Below, in pieces: positions 60,419 through 64,000 of a DNA stretch of 64,000 bases (position 1 is the first letter of the stretch; the number at the start of each line of letters is the position of its first letter). The notes below the pieces were generated by a model. It worked only from the letters and a program-made list of their open reading frames with translations, searched no databases and was not told the origin of the DNA. The position numbers and the translations under genes are program-made. The DNA comes from Halicephalobus mephisto (taxonomy: Eukaryota > Nematoda > Chromadorea > Rhabditida > Panagrolaimidae), in contig SWDT01000050.1 in the NCBI GenBank assembly GCA_009193035.1, forward strand, positions 62,001 through 126,000, read 5' to 3'.

Positions 60419-63400
60419 ATGAAAGAACTTCCAATTTTGCTGGTGACCGATGGAGTTCTGATGCCGGGCGTAAAAATGAAAATTCCGGTCCGGACCACTA
60501 CAAAGTAAGAATTTTTTCAATTTTATTTTTAATTTAATAATTTAGTTTGGCGATGGTCGAAAATTCTCTTCTAAATAAATCCGAACCTGGCCACGGCATG
60601 ATCGTCCTCGGTTACAGACAGGACAATTTGAAAGTGAGTAAAAAATGAAATTTTTCTGATTACAAGTTGGCAGAAATTTCTTGGAATCTTGCAGAATATA
60701 GTATGGATTTTTAGAGTTTTCTAAGATATTGTAAAAGTTTCCAGAACTTTGTAGAAATTGATAAGAAATTTTAACATTTTCTACGATACTGTATGTTTCT
60801 AGAACATTGTAGGATACTGTAGAAGTTTCCAGAACTTTGTAAAATACTGTAGAAGTTTCCAGAACCTTGTGGAAGCTGATAGAAAATTCTAAAATTTTTT
60901 ACAATACTCTATTTTTTTAAAACCTTCAAAAATACTGTAGAAGTTTCCAGAACATTGTAGGATACTGTAGAAGTTTCCAGATCCTTATAGAACACAGTAT
61001 GGATTTTTAGAATCGTCTAAGATATTGTAGGAACTTTTAGAATACTGTAGGGTACTGTAAAAGTTCCTAGAGCCTTCTATAATATTGTATGTTTTTAAAA
61101 CTCTGTAGGATACTGTAGAAGTTCCAAAAATCTCCCTTAATACGGTAGAAGTTTCTAAGATCTTTTAGAAGTCAATATAAACTTCTAAAATCCTTCAGAA
61201 TACTGTAAGAATTTTCTGAAATCAATAAAAGTTTAAAACTTTTTAGAATTCAGAAGATTTCGAATTTTTTCAAAATTTTATAAACTTTTTTGAATTTAAT
61301 AAAAATATTTAAAATTTAAAGTTTTTTTGTAAAAATACTTTTTTATTTTTTAAATTTTAAAATTCAGAAAGTGTTTCCGATCGGAACTTTGGCGAAGATC
61401 AACCAGATCGTCTGCTGGTCGACGAACAACTCGAAGATACAGTATACGCTTCATCTCGTGGGAATTTGTCGAGTCGAAATTTCGAACGTTTCTGGAAGCA
61501 TGTGTCAATTCAGAAGACTCTACAACGTCTGTAGTAAGTTCAATTTTTAAAAATTAAAATAATTTAAAAAAATTAAATTTATTTAAAAAAATTTTCATAT
61601 TTTGTTTTTACAATATGATTAATTTCAAAATTGTGTAAGATCAAAGATTTATTTTAAAATAATTTTAAAAATTTTTTATTTTTTCTAAAATAATATAATT
61701 TTAAAATTTTGTAAAATTAAAAAATGATTATTTAAAAAATCGAAATTTATAGATTACTGTAGTTTTCAAAAATTCTCTGAAGTAGTTGTTAAAAAGTTTC
61801 TGTGATTTTTAAAATAATTTAATTATGTGATTTTTTCCAGACGAACAAGTGACTGCAAAAGAAGAAGCAGAATTCGTAGATTCGGTCAAAAAGTTGATGA
61901 TGTTGATTGCGAACGAAGGTCATCAGTCCCTGAGGCAATTAAAGGTACAGTACTTTAAGTTTTGGAATCCCATCAAAGTAACTCATCTTCACTAGGGTAC
62001 TGTAATGCTAATTATTTTTTTTATTAATTAAAAACCCCATAAAAATCAACCCCAGAGGGCACAGGGGTGTTCGAAATGTTATTTTTTCGTTGCTTTATTC
62101 CGAACACGAATCTCAAACTTGGGTGATTGAACCTATAAACGTACTATAAAGTACTGTTGGATTGCGCACAAGCTATTTGAGTGGAAGCTTGTATAACTTT
62201 GGTCCCGAAGGGAAATACCCTGAGGATCAACGAAAGGCATACGATTGTTTTTTGGCGGGAATTTTAAAATTTCGTAATAATTAAACTAGAGTTGTGATTC
62301 ATCTCGTGCCTGTGGCTCCAATAAAATTATTTCCACATATTTGTGTCTACACGCGGATCCGGAGTTCCCAGCGACGATCCAACAACTACAAAAGCAACAC
62401 GATCGATAAATCTTTTTTAAGACTGTTGATAGTCTTTCTGGATCGATGGCATTATCGCAGTTCCGACCAAGGGGGTTAGGTACTCTGTATACCGTAATTT
62501 AGAAAATTCTAAATTGAATTTAAAAAAATTAATTTTTGAAATATTAATTACGAAATAACTTTCATGTTATATTAAAATTTTAGGTTACTGTAGTTTCTAA
62601 ACTTTCAAAAACTCCCTTCAAGACAATTTTGAAAAAAAATTTATTTTTGAATTATTAAATAATTTTCAATTTCAATTTTATTTTCATATTATTTTAAATT
62701 TTATTTTTATATAATTTTAAATTTTTTATATTATTTTAAATTTTATTTTTATATAATTTTTAATTTTAAGGACCTTGTGGCGAGTGTTTCTCTTTCGAAA
62801 TTCGACGAATTAACTGACATCTGTATGAGCATGATTCCTACAATACCGTATTCCGAGCAACTTGAATTCTTGGCTGAATTGGATGTTTCAAAAAGAATGA
62901 AGGTTTTTAATGAACATGTTAAAAAATTCATGAAAACAAAAAGTTTATCCATGGTTGATTTGAACGAAGATGGTTCTCAAAAATTAAACGAAAATTTGGG
63001 AATCATGGTCGAAAAAATTTCAAAAACGAAAACAATTGCTCCCAGACCTACTTCTATGATTCCGAAAAAATCATTTTCAAATTCTTCTGACGAAATATTG
63101 ATGAAATTAGAATCTGCAAATCTTCCAGAAGGAATTGTGAAAAATACTGTAATAGAGGAATTCGAGCGATTCAAGGGTCTTCCTTCAAGTGCTCCGGAAC
63201 ACCCGGTCCTGAGGTCGTATTTGGAGTTCGTCGCAGACTTGCCTTGGGCACTTTCGACGCCGGACAAATTGGACATGAAAGAAGCTAAGTCGATTCTCGA
63301 AGCCGATCACGAAGGGATGGAAGACGTTAAGAAAAGAATCCTCGAATTTTTCGCTGTAAAAAAACTAAAAAACGAAATGAAAGGTCCTATTCTTTGTTTG

Positions 63401-63622
63401 GCAGGACCTCCTGGAGTCGGCAAAACCAGCGTTGCGAAATCGATCGCGAATGCTCTTGGACGAAAGTACCAAAGAATCGCCTTAGGGGGGATCAGGGACC
63501 AAAGCGACATCCGGGGTCATCGGAGGACCTACATCGGGGCCATGCCAGGAAGGATTCTGAATGCCTTGAAAGTGGCCAAGTGCAACAACCCCGTGATCCT
63601 CCTCGACGAAGTGGACAAATTA
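60419..63622 (+). CDS. lonp-2: Peroxisomal-type Lon protease, N-terminal part (3' partial)
   Basis: Exons 60419-60504, 60546-60633, 61368-61533, 61841-61944 and 62771-63622 join in frame (432 residues to the last donor, DKL|GTAAGT); the rest lies beyond the window. The N-terminus LLVTDGVLMPGVKMKIPVRT has the Lon substrate-binding domain of the LONP2 branch and no mitochondrial presequence. Then come the helical linker and the AAA+ domain: LPEGIVKNTVIEEFERFKGL, RSYLEFVADLPWA, Walker A GPPGVGKTS (about 361), ALGGIRDQSDIRGHRRTYIG and Walker B VILLDEVDKL (about 425). The Ser-Lys protease domain would follow. LONP2 removes damaged proteins and helps process matrix enzymes in peroxisomes. The exon 5 acceptor is TTTTAAG, an unusual AAG acceptor. 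Confidence 0.9.
60660..61230. repeat. TACTGTAGAAGTTTCCAGAAC tandem repeat in lonp-2 intron 2
   Basis: About a dozen imperfect 35-60 base units, each with (A)TACTGTA(G) followed by AAGTTTCCAGAAC or a variant and then a TGTAGAA/TTGTAGG word. Intronic. Confidence 0.8.
62020..62480. other. GC-richer block with hairpins in lonp-2 intron 4
   Basis: A patch of balanced composition inside an AT-rich intron. Hairpins include ACAAGCT/AGCTTGT (62168-62192) and AAGACT/AGTCTT (62419-62436) enclosed by ATCGAT words. A 61-codon frame at 62294-62479 has no recognisable content. Possibly an inserted element or structured RNA; not identified. Confidence 0.35.
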
Positions 63623-63639
63623 GTAAGTTCATAATCTAG

Positions 63640-64000
63640 TTTTAAAACAGATTCCATAATAGTCTACCCCTGGGACATTTATCCCTAAAATCACGCTGAT
63701 TTAAGTTTTTTTATTAATTGTACTTTCAGGCCACTTTATGGAAAAACTGATTTAGAAAAACTAAAAATAAGTTTTAAAACAGTTTATCCCCTGGGGGCAT
63801 TTGAATTTATTTTAAGTTTTTTTTTAAATTGAAATTTTTTGTTGCTTCATTGGAATTTTAGGCCAGTTTAACTATAAATAACACTAATTTTGAAGAATTA
63901 AAAAAAAATTTTAAGGTAATAAGTCCCCCGAGGCACTTGATCCCTGAGGCATCAAATCCCCCGAGGCATTTGTGCATGTTTCAGATTGTTTCTTTTTAAA
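63640..64000. repeat. CCCTGAGGCATTTGATCCC-type repeats at the window end
   Basis: Four or more imperfect cores (TCTACCCCTGGGACATTTATC, CCCCTGGGGGCATTTGA, CCCCGAGGCACTTGATCCC, CCCCCGAGGCATTTG), with TTTTAGGCCA and AGTTTTAAAACAG words between them, match the family at 50655-51700. Inside lonp-2 intron 5. Confidence 0.75.

Noticed and set aside
62294..62479. Small gene in the lonp-2 intron
   Set aside because: 61 codons with no family resemblance, start context or splice signals; explained by the locally higher GC content.

Overview
The window is nuclear DNA from a nematode. Genes are split into exons by GT/AG introns that are either about 40-50 bases or several hundred bases to 2 kb of very AT-rich, repeat-filled sequence. 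Acceptors are mostly TTTTAG/TTTCAG. Several genes carry such an acceptor 0-62 bases before the start codon, as expected for spliced-leader trans-splicing. The ATP synthase g subunit has the longer nematode-type C-terminus, and TACTGTAG-like words crowd the introns. The species cannot be named from this sequence.

Layout. 1-344 (+): end of a RhoGAP gene. 2230-10186 (+): a 1471-residue TRPM channel with a C-terminal NUDT9-H-like domain, followed by a decaying tandem array of copies of its last exon. 13097-22201 (+): a CAP-Gly/coiled-coil protein whose 3' half also appears to serve an alternative transcript with a membrane hairpin (19589 onward). 22580-26166 (+): an ionotropic glutamate receptor. 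26450-33290: an accessory island with a collapsed RTE-like LINE, unrecognised small ORFs, a jelly-roll capsid-like ORF of Maverick/Polinton type (-), a complete perforin-2 (MPEG1)-like MACPF gene (+) and a GH18 chitinase-like protein with a dead active site plus CBM14 (-). 34997-40661 (+): a Brat/NCL-1-type NHL protein without B-boxes, a NYN-domain nuclease and ATP synthase subunit g. 40926-47237 (-): V-ATPase subunit B and a WDR26/GID-type LisH-CTLH-WD40 protein that hosts a candidate structured RNA in an intron. 47234-49243 (-): a doubtful small membrane-protein gene. 49244-58860: gene-poor, with tandem satellites, a SINE-like insertion with target-site duplication, a Helitron remnant, an 804-base element with 117-base inverted repeats, and minisatellites. 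60419-63622 (+): the 5' part of a peroxisomal Lon protease, running off the end.

The genes do not form one pathway. Most are housekeeping or neuronal genes (V-ATPase, F-ATPase, Lon, WDR26, TRPM, glutamate receptor). The unusual part is the 26-33 kb island, where virus-like transposon remains sit beside an immune-type pore-forming gene that I believe is missing from well-studied nematodes. All exon structures were read by eye from splice signals and reading-frame continuity. Coordinates should be exact where a frame check is given and approximate elsewhere.
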